This document shows positions 53,766-63,882 of a DNA stretch of 64,000 nucleotides, in pieces. The position numbers and the translations under genes are program-made. The notes beneath the pieces were generated by a model that did no database searches, was not told the origin of the DNA, and worked only from the letters and a program-made list of their open reading frames with translations. Position 1 is the first letter of the stretch, and every line of letters starts with the position of its first letter. This DNA comes from Glaciecola sp047250385. Its GTDB lineage: Bacteria > Pseudomonadota > Gammaproteobacteria > Enterobacterales > Alteromonadaceae. The DNA lies in the NCBI RefSeq assembly GCF_047250385.1, contig NZ_JBLBVM010000043.1, forward strand, positions 56,904-120,903, read 5' to 3'.

Positions 53766-54917
53766 ATGGCAAATGACAAAGCCTTAAGAATTGGGATTGT
53801 GGCAGGGGAGGCTTCTGGTGATGTCCTTGCCGCAGGTTTTGTTTCCGTCCTAAAAGAAATGTACCCCAACGCAGTATTTGAAGGGATCGGTGGAAAACAC
53901 TTGATCGCTCGTGGCCTTGATTCCATGTTCGAAATGGAAGAACTGTCCGTCATGGGCTTAGTTGAGGTACTAAAACATCTGCCGCGCTTATTGCATATTC
54001 GTAAAACGGTATTGCGCCATTTTCTTGAAAATCCCCCAGATGTATTTATAGGTGTGGATGCACCAGACTTCAATCTTGCTATTGAAACCAAACTTAAGAA
54101 GGCCGGTGTGAAAACCGTTCATTATGTAAGCCCAACTGTTTGGGCATGGCGTGAATCTCGTATCCATAAAATCGCAAAAGCCACTAATTTAGTCCTCGGT
54201 ATTTTTCCTTTCGAAGCTGAAATCTATAAAAAGTACAATGTGCCTTATCAATATGTAGGACACACAATGGCTGATGGTATTGATCTAGTGCCAGATCAGC
54301 CAGCGAAGCGAAAGCTATTTGCCTTAGAAAACGAAGACAAAGTATTGGCTTTATTACCAGGAAGTCGAGCTAGAGAAGTCGCGACCTTATTACCTGATTT
54401 TATCAAAACAGCTGAATTACTCTCTCAGAATATCCCTACATTAAAGGTGATCATACCCGCCGCGAATGATGCTAGAGAGATTCAAATTAAATTGCTGTTA
54501 AAAGAACTCAAACCACCAGTGCATGTGCAAGTTACACAAACCTCCGCGCGTGATGTCATGATTGCCGCCGATGCCGTTTTGCTTGCATCTGGAACTGCTA
54601 CCCTCGAGGCAATGCTTTGTAAGAAGCCGATGGTGGTGGGTTATAAAATGTCGAAAATGACTCATGCAATTATGAAACGTTTATACAAACCAGAATTTTT
54701 TTCGCTCCCCAATATTTTGGCAGAAGAAGAACTGGTGCCTGAATTACTGCAAGAAGATGTGAACCCACAAAATATGGCGGCCAAGCTTCAGCCTATGCTA
54801 GATAGCCCGCCTCTTGAACTTATCGCTCGATTCACGGAATTGCATAAGCAACTGCGCTTAAATGCCGATGAACAAGCAGCGAAAGCGATACAAGGTTTGA
54901 TCACAAACGAGTTATGA
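53766..54917 (+). CDS. lpxB: Lipid A disaccharide synthase
   Basis: The 383-residue GT19 enzyme has GIVAGEASGDVLAAGF at the start, the FIGVDAPDFNL region, HYVSPTVWAWRESR and LLPGSRAREV. It joins two UDP-diacylglucosamine-derived units in lipid A synthesis. It overlaps rnhB by 4 bases. Confidence 0.96.
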   Translation: MANDKALRIGIVAGEASGDVLAAGFVSVLKEMYPNAVFEGIGGKHLIARGLDSMFEMEELSVMGLVEVLKHLPRLLHIRKTVLRHFLENPPDVFIGVDAPDFNLAIETKLKKAGVKTVHYVSPTVWAWRESRIHKIAKATNLVLGIFPFEAEIYKKYNVPYQYVGHTMADGIDLVPDQPAKRKLFALENEDKVLALLPGSRAREVATLLPDFIKTAELLSQNIPTLKVIIPAANDAREIQIKLLLKELKPPVHVQVTQTSARDVMIAADAVLLASGTATLEAMLCKKPMVVGYKMSKMTHAIMKRLYKPEFFSLPNILAEEELVPELLQEDVNPQNMAAKLQPMLDSPPLELIARFTELHKQLRLNADEQAAKAIQGLITNEL

Positions 54918-55558
54918 GCAAACAAGAACAATTAGAAGCTATAAAAGTTGATATTCAACAATATTCCTTAGTCGCCGGTGTTGATGAAGTAGGACGTGGC
55001 CCTTTAGTGGGCGATGTTGTGACAGCAGCGGTTATTCTTGACCCTAATAAGCCAATTATGGGCTTAGCAGATTCGAAAAAATTATCTGAAAAAAAACGCA
55101 ATGAATTAGCAGTACTGATCAAGCAAAACGCGTTATCATGGAGTATAGGTCGCGCTAGTGTGTTGGAAATCGATCAACTCAATATTCTACACGCCACGAT
55201 GTTAGCCATGAAGAGGGCGGTTGAAGGTTTGAGTGTTCAACCTGAGCATGTGTTAGTTGATGGTAATCGTCTGCCTGTATGGTCATATAGTAGTCAGCCC
55301 GTTATAAAAGGTGACGCTTTATTTCCACAAATTTCAGCAGCATCGATTATTGCAAAAGTAGCACGAGATGATGAGATGATTACCTTGGACAAGCAGTATC
55401 CAAATTATGGCTTTGCTGCACACAAAGGCTATCCAACGAAAGCGCACCTAGCAGCATTACAAGAGCATGGCCCATTGTCATGTTATCGACAGAGTTTTAA
55501 GCCTGTACAGAGTGTTTTAGCTCTGTGGCAAGGCGAGTTACAGGATGAGGTAAAATAA
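54914..55558 (+). CDS. rnhB: Ribonuclease HII
   Basis: The 214-residue protein has the catalytic GVDEVGRGPLVGDVV with the Asp-Glu pair, then DSKKLSEKKR, the HVLVDGNRLP Asp and AASIIAKVARDD. It cuts RNA in RNA-DNA hybrids and single ribonucleotides. It lies between lpxB and dnaE without gaps. Confidence 0.96.
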   Translation: MSKQEQLEAIKVDIQQYSLVAGVDEVGRGPLVGDVVTAAVILDPNKPIMGLADSKKLSEKKRNELAVLIKQNALSWSIGRASVLEIDQLNILHATMLAMKRAVEGLSVQPEHVLVDGNRLPVWSYSSQPVIKGDALFPQISAASIIAKVARDDEMITLDKQYPNYGFAAHKGYPTKAHLAALQEHGPLSCYRQSFKPVQSVLALWQGELQDEVK

Positions 55559-58500
55559 GTGTCAGCCACTTTTGTACACTTACGAGTGCATAGCGATTTT
55601 TCAATGCAAGACGGCTTGAATAAAGTAAAGCCGATTCTAGCGAAAACGAAAGAAATGAACATGCCCGCCATTGCGATCACCGATCTCATGAATATGTGCG
55701 GCTTAGTCAAATTCTATTCCACCGCTTGGAGTATTGGCGTAAAGCCGATTATCGGCTGTGATATCTGGTTGTTGTCACCTCACTTCCCCGATGAAATTAC
55801 GCGTTTAACGCTAATTGCCAAAAACATCCAAGGCTACAAGAATATCACCGAAATCATTTCTAAAGCCTATCGACAAGGGCATGTGCAACATAAAGTAGTT
55901 GTGCGTCAGGAGTGGTTGGCGGAACACGCTGAAGGTGTCATTGTTTTGTCCGGTGGCCTGGCAGGTGATCTTGGTATTTCGTTGACAAAGAACAATCCAG
56001 AAATTGCCAAAAATATTACTGCATTTTTTCAACAATACTTTCATGATCATTATTACGTAGAGTTACTTCGAACTGGTCGTGATGGCGAAGAAGATTATAT
56101 TCATCGTGCGGTAGAATGGGCTGCGCAGAACGATTTACCTGTCGTTGCTACCAACGAAGTGTGTTTTATCGACCACGAAGGTTTCGAGCCACATGAAGTA
56201 CGTGTTTGCATTAGTGAAGGCTATACTTTAGACGATAAACGTCGCCCTAAAAAGCACGGCGAGCAACAATATTTACGTAGTGCACAAGAAATGACGGAAT
56301 TGTTCAAAGACATTCCATCAGCCGTTGAAAATACCGTTGAAATCGCCAAGCGATGCAACGTTGAATTAACTTTAGGCGAGTACTTCCTACCTCAGTTTCC
56401 AACTGGTGATATGAGTACCGAAGAGTTCTTAGTTAAAGTATCTGAAGAAGGGTTAGAACGCCGCTTACTCAAACTATTTCCTGACGAAGAAGAGCGCAAA
56501 GAAAAGCGTGTTGAATATGATGAGAGACTCGAAATAGAGCTCAAAGTTATCAACCAAATGGGCTTCCCTGGCTACTTCTTAATCGTTATGGAATTCATTC
56601 AATGGAGTAAGGACAACAACATTCCTGTGGGCCCTGGTCGCGGGTCTGGTGCAGGTTCATTAGTAGCTTATGCCTTAGATATTACCGACCTTGATCCACT
56701 CGAATTTGATTTGCTTTTCGAACGATTCTTGAACCCCGAACGTGTATCTATGCCCGATTTCGATATCGATTTCTGTATGGACCGCCGAGACGAGGTAATC
56801 GATCACGTTGCCGAAATTTATGGGCGTGACGCCGTATCTCAGATTATCACTTTTGGAACAATGGCCGCTAAAGCCGTTATTCGTGATGTAGGTAGAGTAC
56901 TTGGCCATCCCTATGGTTTTGTTGATCGTATTTCTAAACTGATCCCTGGTGATCCCGGAATGACCTTAGAAAAGGCATTTGCGGTTGAACCACGATTACC
57001 CGAATTATATGCCGAAGATGAAGAAGTAAAAGATCTCATTGATATGGCGCGCATACTCGAAGGGGTAACAAGGAATGCCGGTAAACACGCTGGGGGTGTT
57101 GTAATATCACCCACGACGATTACCGATTTCTCACCTTTATACTGTGACGAAACAGGTTCAAACCCAGTTACTCAATTCGATAAAAATGATGTTGAAACCG
57201 CAGGCTTAGTTAAATTCGATTTCTTGGGCCTGCGCACACTGACTATTATTCAGTGGGCAGTGGATATGATCAAAGAGGTACAGGGTAAAGATGTTGATAT
57301 TACCCAAATCCCACTTGAAGATCCGAAGTGTTTTAGAGTACTACAAAAAGCAGAGACTACAGCCGTATTCCAGCTAGAATCTCGCGGTATGAAAGACTTA
57401 ATTAATCGACTCAAGCCCGATTGCTTTGAAGATATCATCGCACTCGTGGCCTTATTTAGACCTGGCCCATTACAATCGGGCATGGTTGATAACTTCATCG
57501 ATAGGAAGCATGGTCGAGAAGCCATTTCTTACCCCGATGCCGAATATCAACACGAGTGCTTGCAAGAAATACTAGAGCCTACTTACGGCATCATCCTGTA
57601 TCAAGAACAAGTAATGCAGATTGCACAGGTAATGTCGGGCTATTCATTGGGTGGCGCTGATTTATTGCGTCGTGCAATGGGTAAGAAAAAAGCGGAAGAA
57701 ATGGCCAAGCAACGGGCTTCATTTGAGCAAGGGGCTGCAGACAACAACATTGATCCAGAACTCTCAATAAAAATATTCGATTTGGTTGAGAAGTTTGCGG
57801 GCTATGGTTTTAACAAATCACATTCCGCAGCATATGCACTCGTTTCTTATCAAACCCTATGGTTAAAAACGCACTATCCAGCTGAGTTTATGGCTGCGGT
57901 AATGTCGGCTGATATGGACAACACAGATAAAATCGTGACCCTTGTCGATGAGTGTGGCCATATGAATATCGATATTTTGCCGCCAGATTTAAACGCGGGC
58001 CAATATAAGTTTACCGTGAATGGCGAAGGGCAAATTGTCTATGGCATTGGCGCAATAAAAGGCGTAGGTGAAGGTCCAGTTGAAGCAATCATTGAAGCAA
58101 GAGAGCAACAAGGTGTATTCAAGGATTTGTTTGATTTTTGTGCGAAAGTGGATGTTAAACGCGTCAACAAACGTGTACTAGAAAAATTAGTGCTCAGTGG
58201 TGCGATGGATAATTTAGGTCCTCACCGTGCTGCATTAATGGCCAGTATCAAAGACGCCTTGAATGCGGCGAGTCAACACGCTAGAGCAGAATTAGCTGGT
58301 CAGACAGATTTGTTTGGCGTGCAAGTTGAGTCAGAGGAAGACGTAAACAATGCATTTGCCAATGTTCCTGAATGGTCAGAAAAAGTTTGGTTAGATGGCG
58401 AGAAAGAGACCTTAGGTCTATATTTAACCGGGCACCCGATAAATCAGTACTTGAAAGAGATTAAGCAATACACTGACGGACGCTTGGCCGATCTTACTCC

Positions 58501-59023
58501 GACTAACCGCGAGCAGTTTGTTAGCACGGTTGGTTTGGTAATTGGCGTTCGCGTAATGACCAATAAGAAAGGGCGTCGTTGGGGAATTGTGACATTGGAT
58601 GATAAGTCTGCCAGAATGGACGTACGCTTTTATCCAGATATGTATGAGCAATTCGAATCTGTGCTGGTTTCCGACAATTTATTGTGGGTAAAAGGACAGG
58701 TCAGCTTTGATGATTTCTCTGGTGGCAATACAATAAACGCTAAAGATGTGTTAACTATTGTTCAAGCTCGATCAAAATATGTAAAACAATTGAAAATAAG
58801 TATCCCAGAAAAGTTGTGTACTTTGTCAACAGTCGCTAAAGTGCAGGGTATATTGCAAGATTATAAAAATGGCACTTGCCCATTGCATATTCATGTTGAG
58901 CATGAAGACGCTGAGCTTACGATTGAATCAGGGATGCAATGGTGTATAGAGCCAGAAGAACAATTATTAGTTGAGTTGCGTCACGTACTTGGCGCAGAGC
59001 AAGTTAACTTAGAATTTAATTAA
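55559..59023 (+). CDS. dnaE: DNA polymerase III alpha subunit
   Basis: The 1154-residue protein has an N-terminal PHP domain (HLRVHSDFSMQDGL), the polymerase palm (GPGRGSGAGSLVAYALDITD, then MPDFDIDFCMDRRDEVI with the catalytic Asp), helix-hairpin-helix and an OB fold near residue 980. It is the replicative polymerase. The start is GTG, directly after the rnhB stop. Confidence 0.97.
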   Translation: MSATFVHLRVHSDFSMQDGLNKVKPILAKTKEMNMPAIAITDLMNMCGLVKFYSTAWSIGVKPIIGCDIWLLSPHFPDEITRLTLIAKNIQGYKNITEIISKAYRQGHVQHKVVVRQEWLAEHAEGVIVLSGGLAGDLGISLTKNNPEIAKNITAFFQQYFHDHYYVELLRTGRDGEEDYIHRAVEWAAQNDLPVVATNEVCFIDHEGFEPHEVRVCISEGYTLDDKRRPKKHGEQQYLRSAQEMTELFKDIPSAVENTVEIAKRCNVELTLGEYFLPQFPTGDMSTEEFLVKVSEEGLERRLLKLFPDEEERKEKRVEYDERLEIELKVINQMGFPGYFLIVMEFIQWSKDNNIPVGPGRGSGAGSLVAYALDITDLDPLEFDLLFERFLNPERVSMPDFDIDFCMDRRDEVIDHVAEIYGRDAVSQIITFGTMAAKAVIRDVGRVLGHPYGFVDRISKLIPGDPGMTLEKAFAVEPRLPELYAEDEEVKDLIDMARILEGVTRNAGKHAGGVVISPTTITDFSPLYCDETGSNPVTQFDKNDVETAGLVKFDFLGLRTLTIIQWAVDMIKEVQGKDVDITQIPLEDPKCFRVLQKAETTAVFQLESRGMKDLINRLKPDCFEDIIALVALFRPGPLQSGMVDNFIDRKHGREAISYPDAEYQHECLQEILEPTYGIILYQEQVMQIAQVMSGYSLGGADLLRRAMGKKKAEEMAKQRASFEQGAADNNIDPELSIKIFDLVEKFAGYGFNKSHSAAYALVSYQTLWLKTHYPAEFMAAVMSADMDNTDKIVTLVDECGHMNIDILPPDLNAGQYKFTVNGEGQIVYGIGAIKGVGEGPVEAIIEAREQQGVFKDLFDFCAKVDVKRVNKRVLEKLVLSGAMDNLGPHRAALMASIKDALNAASQHARAELAGQTDLFGVQVESEEDVNNAFANVPEWSEKVWLDGEKETLGLYLTGHPINQYLKEIKQYTDGRLADLTPTNREQFVSTVGLVIGVRVMTNKKGRRWGIVTLDDKSARMDVRFYPDMYEQFESVLVSDNLLWVKGQVSFDDFSGGNTINAKDVLTIVQARSKYVKQLKISIPEKLCTLSTVAKVQGILQDYKNGTCPLHIHVEHEDAELTIESGMQWCIEPEEQLLVELRHVLGAEQVNLEFN

Positions 59024-59066
59024 AAATCCAGAATTATCTGGGTTTTACTATTTGTTAGGATAAAAC

Positions 59067-60023
59067 ATGAGTGGACATTTTTTGGATTTCGAGCAGCCAA
59101 TTGCTGAGTTAGAAGCCAAAATTGAGGAACTGCGTATCGTCAATCAAGGCGGCGAGTTCGACGTAAGCATAGAAGAAGCGATCGGCAAGCTAAGAGAGAA
59201 ATGCTCTGAGCAAACTAAAAAAGTATTTTCTAATCTTGGTGCATGGCAAATTTCTCAAATTGCTCGCCACCCAATGCGCCCTTACACTCAAGATTATATC
59301 GATAGAATGTTAACGGACTTTGATGAATTAGCGGGTGATCGTGCCTACGCTGACGATAAAGCGATTATTGGTGGCCTAGCAAAACTAGATGGCATTCCAG
59401 TTATGGTTATCGGACATCAGAAAGGCCGTGATACACAAGAAAAAATCAAACGTAACTTTGGTATGCCTAAACCAGAAGGTTACCGCAAAGCATTGCGTTT
59501 AATGCGCATGGCTGAACGCTTTAATTTACCTATTATCACATTCATTGACACTCCTGGAGCATATCCTGGTGTTGGTGCAGAAGAACGTGGTCAAAGTGAA
59601 GCGATCGCTATGAACTTAAAAGTAATGGCTGAGCTGACTGTTCCAATTATTTGTACCGTAATCGGTGAAGGTGGTTCAGGCGGCGCATTGGCAATTGGTG
59701 TTGGCGATAGAGTAAACATGCTTCAATACAGCACGTACTCAGTTATTTCTCCTGAAGGTTGCGCATCTATTTTATGGAAAAGTGCAGAGAAAGCATCAAT
59801 CGCTGCTGAGGCGATGGGTGTTACGGCTCCACAAATTAAAGAGCTAGGGCTAATTAACACAATCGTTGATGAACCTTTAGGTGCTGCTCATCGTGATCAT
59901 GACGGTATGGCAGCTAATTTGAAGGCCGTATTGAAGCAACAGCTTGCTCAATTACAAACCTTGCCAACAGAAACCTTGCTTGAAGAACGTTACGAAAGAC
60001 TGATGTCTTTTGGTTATTGCTAA
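59067..60023 (+). CDS. accA: Acetyl-CoA carboxylase carboxyltransferase alpha subunit
   Basis: The 318-residue protein starts FLDFEQPIAELEAKIEELR and has the crotonase-like core with FIDTPGAYPGVGAEERGQSE and IGEGGSGGALAIGVGD. With AccD it makes malonyl-CoA. It sits between dnaE and tilS, the standard order. A hairpin follows. Confidence 0.97.
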   Translation: MSGHFLDFEQPIAELEAKIEELRIVNQGGEFDVSIEEAIGKLREKCSEQTKKVFSNLGAWQISQIARHPMRPYTQDYIDRMLTDFDELAGDRAYADDKAIIGGLAKLDGIPVMVIGHQKGRDTQEKIKRNFGMPKPEGYRKALRLMRMAERFNLPIITFIDTPGAYPGVGAEERGQSEAIAMNLKVMAELTVPIICTVIGEGGSGGALAIGVGDRVNMLQYSTYSVISPEGCASILWKSAEKASIAAEAMGVTAPQIKELGLINTIVDEPLGAAHRDHDGMAANLKAVLKQQLAQLQTLPTETLLEERYERLMSFGYC

Positions 60024-60059
60024 ACTATAGCGATAATCGTATTTAAAAAGCACTGATTA

Positions 60060-60087
60060 ATGGCTAGGACAACACGCTCCTAGCCAT
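60060..60087 (+). terminator. 10-bp hairpin between accA and tilS
   Basis: ATGGCTAGGA (60060-60069) pairs perfectly with 60078-60087 around an 8-base loop. No T tract follows, so it may be a weak terminator or a structure affecting initiation at tilS, whose first possible ATG (60089) is one base past the stem. Confidence 0.45.
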
Positions 60088-60112
60088 CATGTCTCACTTT
60101 AACGGAATGGGT

Positions 60113-61441
60113 ATGTCTACAACATCGCAGCTCGTCAATAGTATTCAGAGTTGTGTCGGCCCTCAAACATCCATTACAGTCGCACTCAGCGGTGGTGTCG
60201 ACTCCGTTGTCATGTTGCATGCATGCCATCTCCTAGTAAAACAGACCTCATTGCCCATTCAACTTAATGCTATACATATTCACCATGGTTTAAGTCCTAA
60301 TGCCGACGAATGGCTATTATTTTGTCAAAACCTGTGTGAAAAACTGAAAGTTCCTCTTCAGTATCAAAAAGTGAAAGTTCAAGCACAAGCCAGATTAAGC
60401 TTAGAGGAAATTGCTAGGAATGCCCGCTATCAAGCGATTGATGAGCTAGCCTCAGCACAAACCTCAGCACAAACCTCAGCACAAAGCTCAGCACAAACCA
60501 TCATACTGCTTGGTCAGCATGAAGATGACCAAGCAGAAACACTATTACTGCAACTGAAGCGCGGAGCAGGCCCTAAAGGTTTAAGCGGTATGGCTGAGCG
60601 CTTTAAACATAAAGCTCAGGTGGAATATGCTCGACCTTGGATTAATGCTGGGATTGGGAAAAAAGAAATCTTAGACTACGCAAGAGAGCATCAACTTTCG
60701 TGGGTAGAAGACGAATCTAATCAAGATAGCTCATTTGATCGCAACTTTCTTCGTAATGAAGTCATGCCTGCTCTAAAGGCTAAATGGCCGCAAATAAATA
60801 AAACGATCTGTCGTAGTGCTAAATTATGTGCGCAACAAAATGAATTGGTAGAAGAGTTTGCTTTAGAAGCATTAGAAAAAGTACAAAATGATAATGCGAG
60901 TTTGTCTATAGCTGGCTTATCAAGCCTACCAAAAACGCTTGCTAATGAGGTGATTCGACTATGGAGTGTACAGCAGATTTCCTTTGCTCCCTCTGCAGCT
61001 CAACTCGACGAGATTCTTAAGCTCAGTGAGGCGAAGGCTGATCAAGTCGGTTTTGTTCAGCTGAATGATTGGCAATGCCGCAGCTTTGAGCAGTCTTTAT
61101 ATTGGGTTGCAGTTGCTGATGTTTTTCAAACACCACTTGAACAGAAAACGATTAGTTTAGTTTTGTCAGGAAAGCTGCAGACTATTATCGTCAGCTATGG
61201 TGATTTACAGCGAAAAGTGCGCCTATATGCAAATAGGCCAACAAAAAGCATTAAAACGTGGATGAAAGAGAGTGGTGTAACACCTTGGAGTAGGCTGGCA
61301 ATGCCAATTCTTTGCCACAATGAGCAAGTTATTGCCGTTCAACTCAAGGAGCAACTCGTAATTAGTGACTCATTCATTGATGAATACTCAATAAACGAGG
61401 CCAGCCATCAGGCAATACAGCAGGCAATTCGCGACATTTAG
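60113..61441 (+). CDS. tilS: tRNA(Ile)-lysidine synthase
   Basis: The 442-residue protein (ATG at 60113 with ACGGA upstream; ATGs at 60089 and 60107 are possible) has the PP-loop VALSGGVDSVVMLHAC, the HHGLSPNADEW motif, then GQHEDDQAETLLLQLKRG and DESNQDSSFDRNFLRN. It adds lysidine to tRNA-Ile, changing codon reading. Residues about 113-129 consist of a Ser-Ala-Gln-Thr tandem repeat coded by a 12-bp repeat. Confidence 0.94.
   Translation: MSTTSQLVNSIQSCVGPQTSITVALSGGVDSVVMLHACHLLVKQTSLPIQLNAIHIHHGLSPNADEWLLFCQNLCEKLKVPLQYQKVKVQAQARLSLEEIARNARYQAIDELASAQTSAQTSAQSSAQTIILLGQHEDDQAETLLLQLKRGAGPKGLSGMAERFKHKAQVEYARPWINAGIGKKEILDYAREHQLSWVEDESNQDSSFDRNFLRNEVMPALKAKWPQINKTICRSAKLCAQQNELVEEFALEALEKVQNDNASLSIAGLSSLPKTLANEVIRLWSVQQISFAPSAAQLDEILKLSEAKADQVGFVQLNDWQCRSFEQSLYWVAVADVFQTPLEQKTISLVLSGKLQTIIVSYGDLQRKVRLYANRPTKSIKTWMKESGVTPWSRLAMPILCHNEQVIAVQLKEQLVISDSFIDEYSINEASHQAIQQAIRDI
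60451..60498 (+). repeat. 12-bp tandem repeat inside tilS
   Basis: CTCAGCACAAAC occurs four times head to tail with one base changed (third unit ends AAAG). The unit is a multiple of three, so gain or loss keeps the frame and changes the number of Ser-Ala-Gln-Thr units. Confidence 0.93.
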
Positions 61442-61577
61442 TTAATAGGGCAAAGCTTTGCCGTTTGTCAAAAGAAGCGTTGAATGAAGCATTCAAAGAA
61501 CCGTCCGAAGTAAGTCCAAGACAGCCATCACGAGAGGATGAAGGCCTCACCTGACTTAGAGAGACCAACAATCGTAA

Positions 61578-62513
61578 TTAAGCAGCTTTAAATAAGTTCT
61601 TACCAGAGTGCTTAGCTTCATAAAGCGCAATGTCTGCGCGCTTGAATAATGATCTTTGCGTGTCATTCTCGTCAAAAGTGGTTGCACCAACACTCGTGGT
61701 GACTTTGTGCTCTTTAAACAAAGGATGTTCATTGATGGTATTTTGAATACGCTTCGCAACTTGTTCATTCGCTTCCTGATCGCTATCAATCAATAAACAA
61801 CAAAACTCATCACCACCAAACCTAAATGCGTGGTCAGACTCTCTTAGAGAACTTGTAAGCACATTTGCGAACTCAATCAACACTTCGTCACCCTGTTGGT
61901 GTCCATGGCCGTCATTCACTTGTTTAAAGTTATCTAAGTCGAGCACCAATAAACCAAATGTTTGCTGATTACGAATGCTCATACTGATGAGTTTTTGAAT
62001 TGAATCGTTGAAATGTGAACGATTGCACAAGCCAGTAAGCATGTCTTTAGTTGCTAACTGACGAATTCGGTAGTACTCCAAAGCATGTTTTAATCCCATG
62101 GCATAGATTGCGTGTATCTCTGAAAGTAGTTTACGCTGACCGGGCGATAGAACTTGTGAGAATACATACGCCAATTGGGCATGCTGAGGAGCACCGAAAG
62201 GGTGGCCGTAGTCGAGTGAAATTTTCATACTGCGTGCATTTTGCGTTGAGTTTCCAAAAAACAAAATTTGTTCTGCAAAGCTTATTTTTATTGATGTGCA
62301 GGGAAGTTTAGCAGTAAGTAATTCAAAATAAGTCTTCGCTAATTCTTCTAATTCAATAGATTGCAGCATGCGGCGCATGATATTTGAGGACTCACTGGTA
62401 GTTAGCATAGTACATAATCTCGTATCATCATATTCGTATGTTGATGCCATACCAGGCTCAAGCACAGGACTATCCTTAGTTTCACGATCTTTATTTAATG
62501 CCAGGATATCCAT
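61578..62513 (-). CDS. Diguanylate cyclase with unassigned N-terminal region
   Basis: The 311-residue soluble protein has an N-terminal half (residues 1-140) without a recognised sensor domain. A GGDEF domain follows (TKDMLTGLCNRSHFNDSI, then FRFGGDEFCCLLID near residue 230). Five residues before the GGDEF motif is RESD, an intact RxxD inhibitory site, so c-di-GMP product inhibition is likely, unlike the other cyclase of this window. It is convergent with tilS and appears to be monocistronic. Confidence 0.88.
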   Translation of the reverse strand: MDILALNKDRETKDSPVLEPGMASTYEYDDTRLCTMLTTSESSNIMRRMLQSIELEELAKTYFELLTAKLPCTSIKISFAEQILFFGNSTQNARSMKISLDYGHPFGAPQHAQLAYVFSQVLSPGQRKLLSEIHAIYAMGLKHALEYYRIRQLATKDMLTGLCNRSHFNDSIQKLISMSIRNQQTFGLLVLDLDNFKQVNDGHGHQQGDEVLIEFANVLTSSLRESDHAFRFGGDEFCCLLIDSDQEANEQVAKRIQNTINEHPLFKEHKVTTSVGATTFDENDTQRSLFKRADIALYEAKHSGKNLFKAA

Positions 62514-62741
62514 TTTTACTCCAAATAGATTTCTAGTGATATTTCAATCACTTATTTCAATCAACTGTAAATTTTTAAGTCAATAATGTCGTTTTATTGA
62601 CGATTAGACTTTGATTTAGCAATAGTCATGCCAAGGAGTTTAGTAGCATGACGCTAGTCTTTATTTTTTGGTAAATTAATCGAATAAAATAAATCAAATG
62701 CAGTAAAATAAGCGCAATTAATATATTGAAGGATAATTGAC

Positions 62742-63743
62742 GTGGCCGTTCATTGGTTCCCAGGGCATATGCACAAAGCCCTAAAAGAAATAAAAGAAGC
62801 ACTTAGTCAGGTAGATATCCTTATTGAAGTGCTCGACGCGCGTATTCCTTATTCAAGCGAAAACCCTGAGATTGCAAAAATCAGAGGCGATAAACCCTGC
62901 ATCAAAATTTTAAATAAAGCAGACCTAGCCGATCCAGAAATAACTGAGAGATGGCAGGCCCATCTTGAAACTGAAAGAGGCGTGAAGACATTCACTACGT
63001 CTACTGATAATACGGCGAAGAGTAAGCAAATCATTGAGCTTATTCGCAAAACATGCGCGCAAAAAGACGCCTCGGTTAAGACCATCAATGCGATGATTAT
63101 GGGGATCCCGAATGTCGGCAAATCAACATTAATTAATATATTTGCCGATCGTGTTATCGCAAAAACTGGCAACGAACCCGCGGTGACAAAAAACCAACAG
63201 CGCATTAACTTAGGAAGCGGCATTGTATTGTTCGATACCCCTGGCGTGCTTTGGCCAAAATTGGAGAATCCAAATACTGGCTATCGTTTAGCGGCTTCTG
63301 GGGCAGTGAAAGACACCGCAATGGAATACGACGATGTTGGGTTTTATGCCGCTGATTATCTAATTAAAGCGTATCCCGAATTGATGAAGGAGCGATTTAA
63401 AATTGAGGACTTGCCAGAGACTGAAATTGAGTTCTTGGAATTAGCAGCTTCAAAACGTGGCGCATTAATGGCGGGTGGACGTGTCAATTTGCATAAAATA
63501 TGCGAAGTCCTTATTAACGAACTACGCTCTGGTAAGTTGGGAAGAATTACGCTCGAAACCCCAGAAATGTTAATTCAGGAAAAGATCTTGATGGCAGAAG
63601 AGGCCGCGAAGAAGATTGCGGATAAAGAGAGTCGCAAACAAAAGTTCAAAGATGGTTCTTTGACACCAGATAAGAAAGATAGGAAAGAAAAACGCACTGA
63701 GAAACGAATTGAACAAAGCGAGAGAATGAAGAAGCGCAAATAA
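62742..63743 (+). CDS. YlqF/RbgA-type circularly permuted ribosome GTPase
   Basis: The 333-residue protein has the permuted G-motif order: ILNKADL (G4, near residue 58), GIPNVGKSTLIN (G1, near 124), FDTPGVLWP (G3, near 170). The N-terminus WFPGHMHKALKEI is the YlqF signature. The C-terminal tail is strongly Lys/Arg-rich, fitting rRNA contact. RbgA helps 50S subunit maturation in Bacillus; the gammaproteobacterial homologue's role is inferred. The start is GTG. Confidence 0.88.
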   Translation: MAVHWFPGHMHKALKEIKEALSQVDILIEVLDARIPYSSENPEIAKIRGDKPCIKILNKADLADPEITERWQAHLETERGVKTFTTSTDNTAKSKQIIELIRKTCAQKDASVKTINAMIMGIPNVGKSTLINIFADRVIAKTGNEPAVTKNQQRINLGSGIVLFDTPGVLWPKLENPNTGYRLAASGAVKDTAMEYDDVGFYAADYLIKAYPELMKERFKIEDLPETEIEFLELAASKRGALMAGGRVNLHKICEVLINELRSGKLGRITLETPEMLIQEKILMAEEAAKKIADKESRKQKFKDGSLTPDKKDRKEKRTEKRIEQSERMKKRK

Positions 63744-63750
63744 AGCTCCC

Positions 63751-63882
63751 ACCTTCATCACCGCTCCCACTGCGTGATCACCGCACCACCTACGTCATCA
63801 CCGCACCTCACACGTCATCACCGCACCTCATACGTCATCACCGCACCTCATACGTCATCACCGCGAAGGCGTAATGCTGATC
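63751..63882 (+). repeat. Tandem 20-bp CGTCATCACCGC repeat block
   Basis: Six units start at about 63754, 63774, 63793, 63813, 63833 and 63853. The later ones read CGTCATCACCGCACCTCATA and the last runs into CGCGAAGGCG. The layout is that of the block at 30712: a core in tandem, ending in a GAAGGC hairpin unit. Confidence 0.88.
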
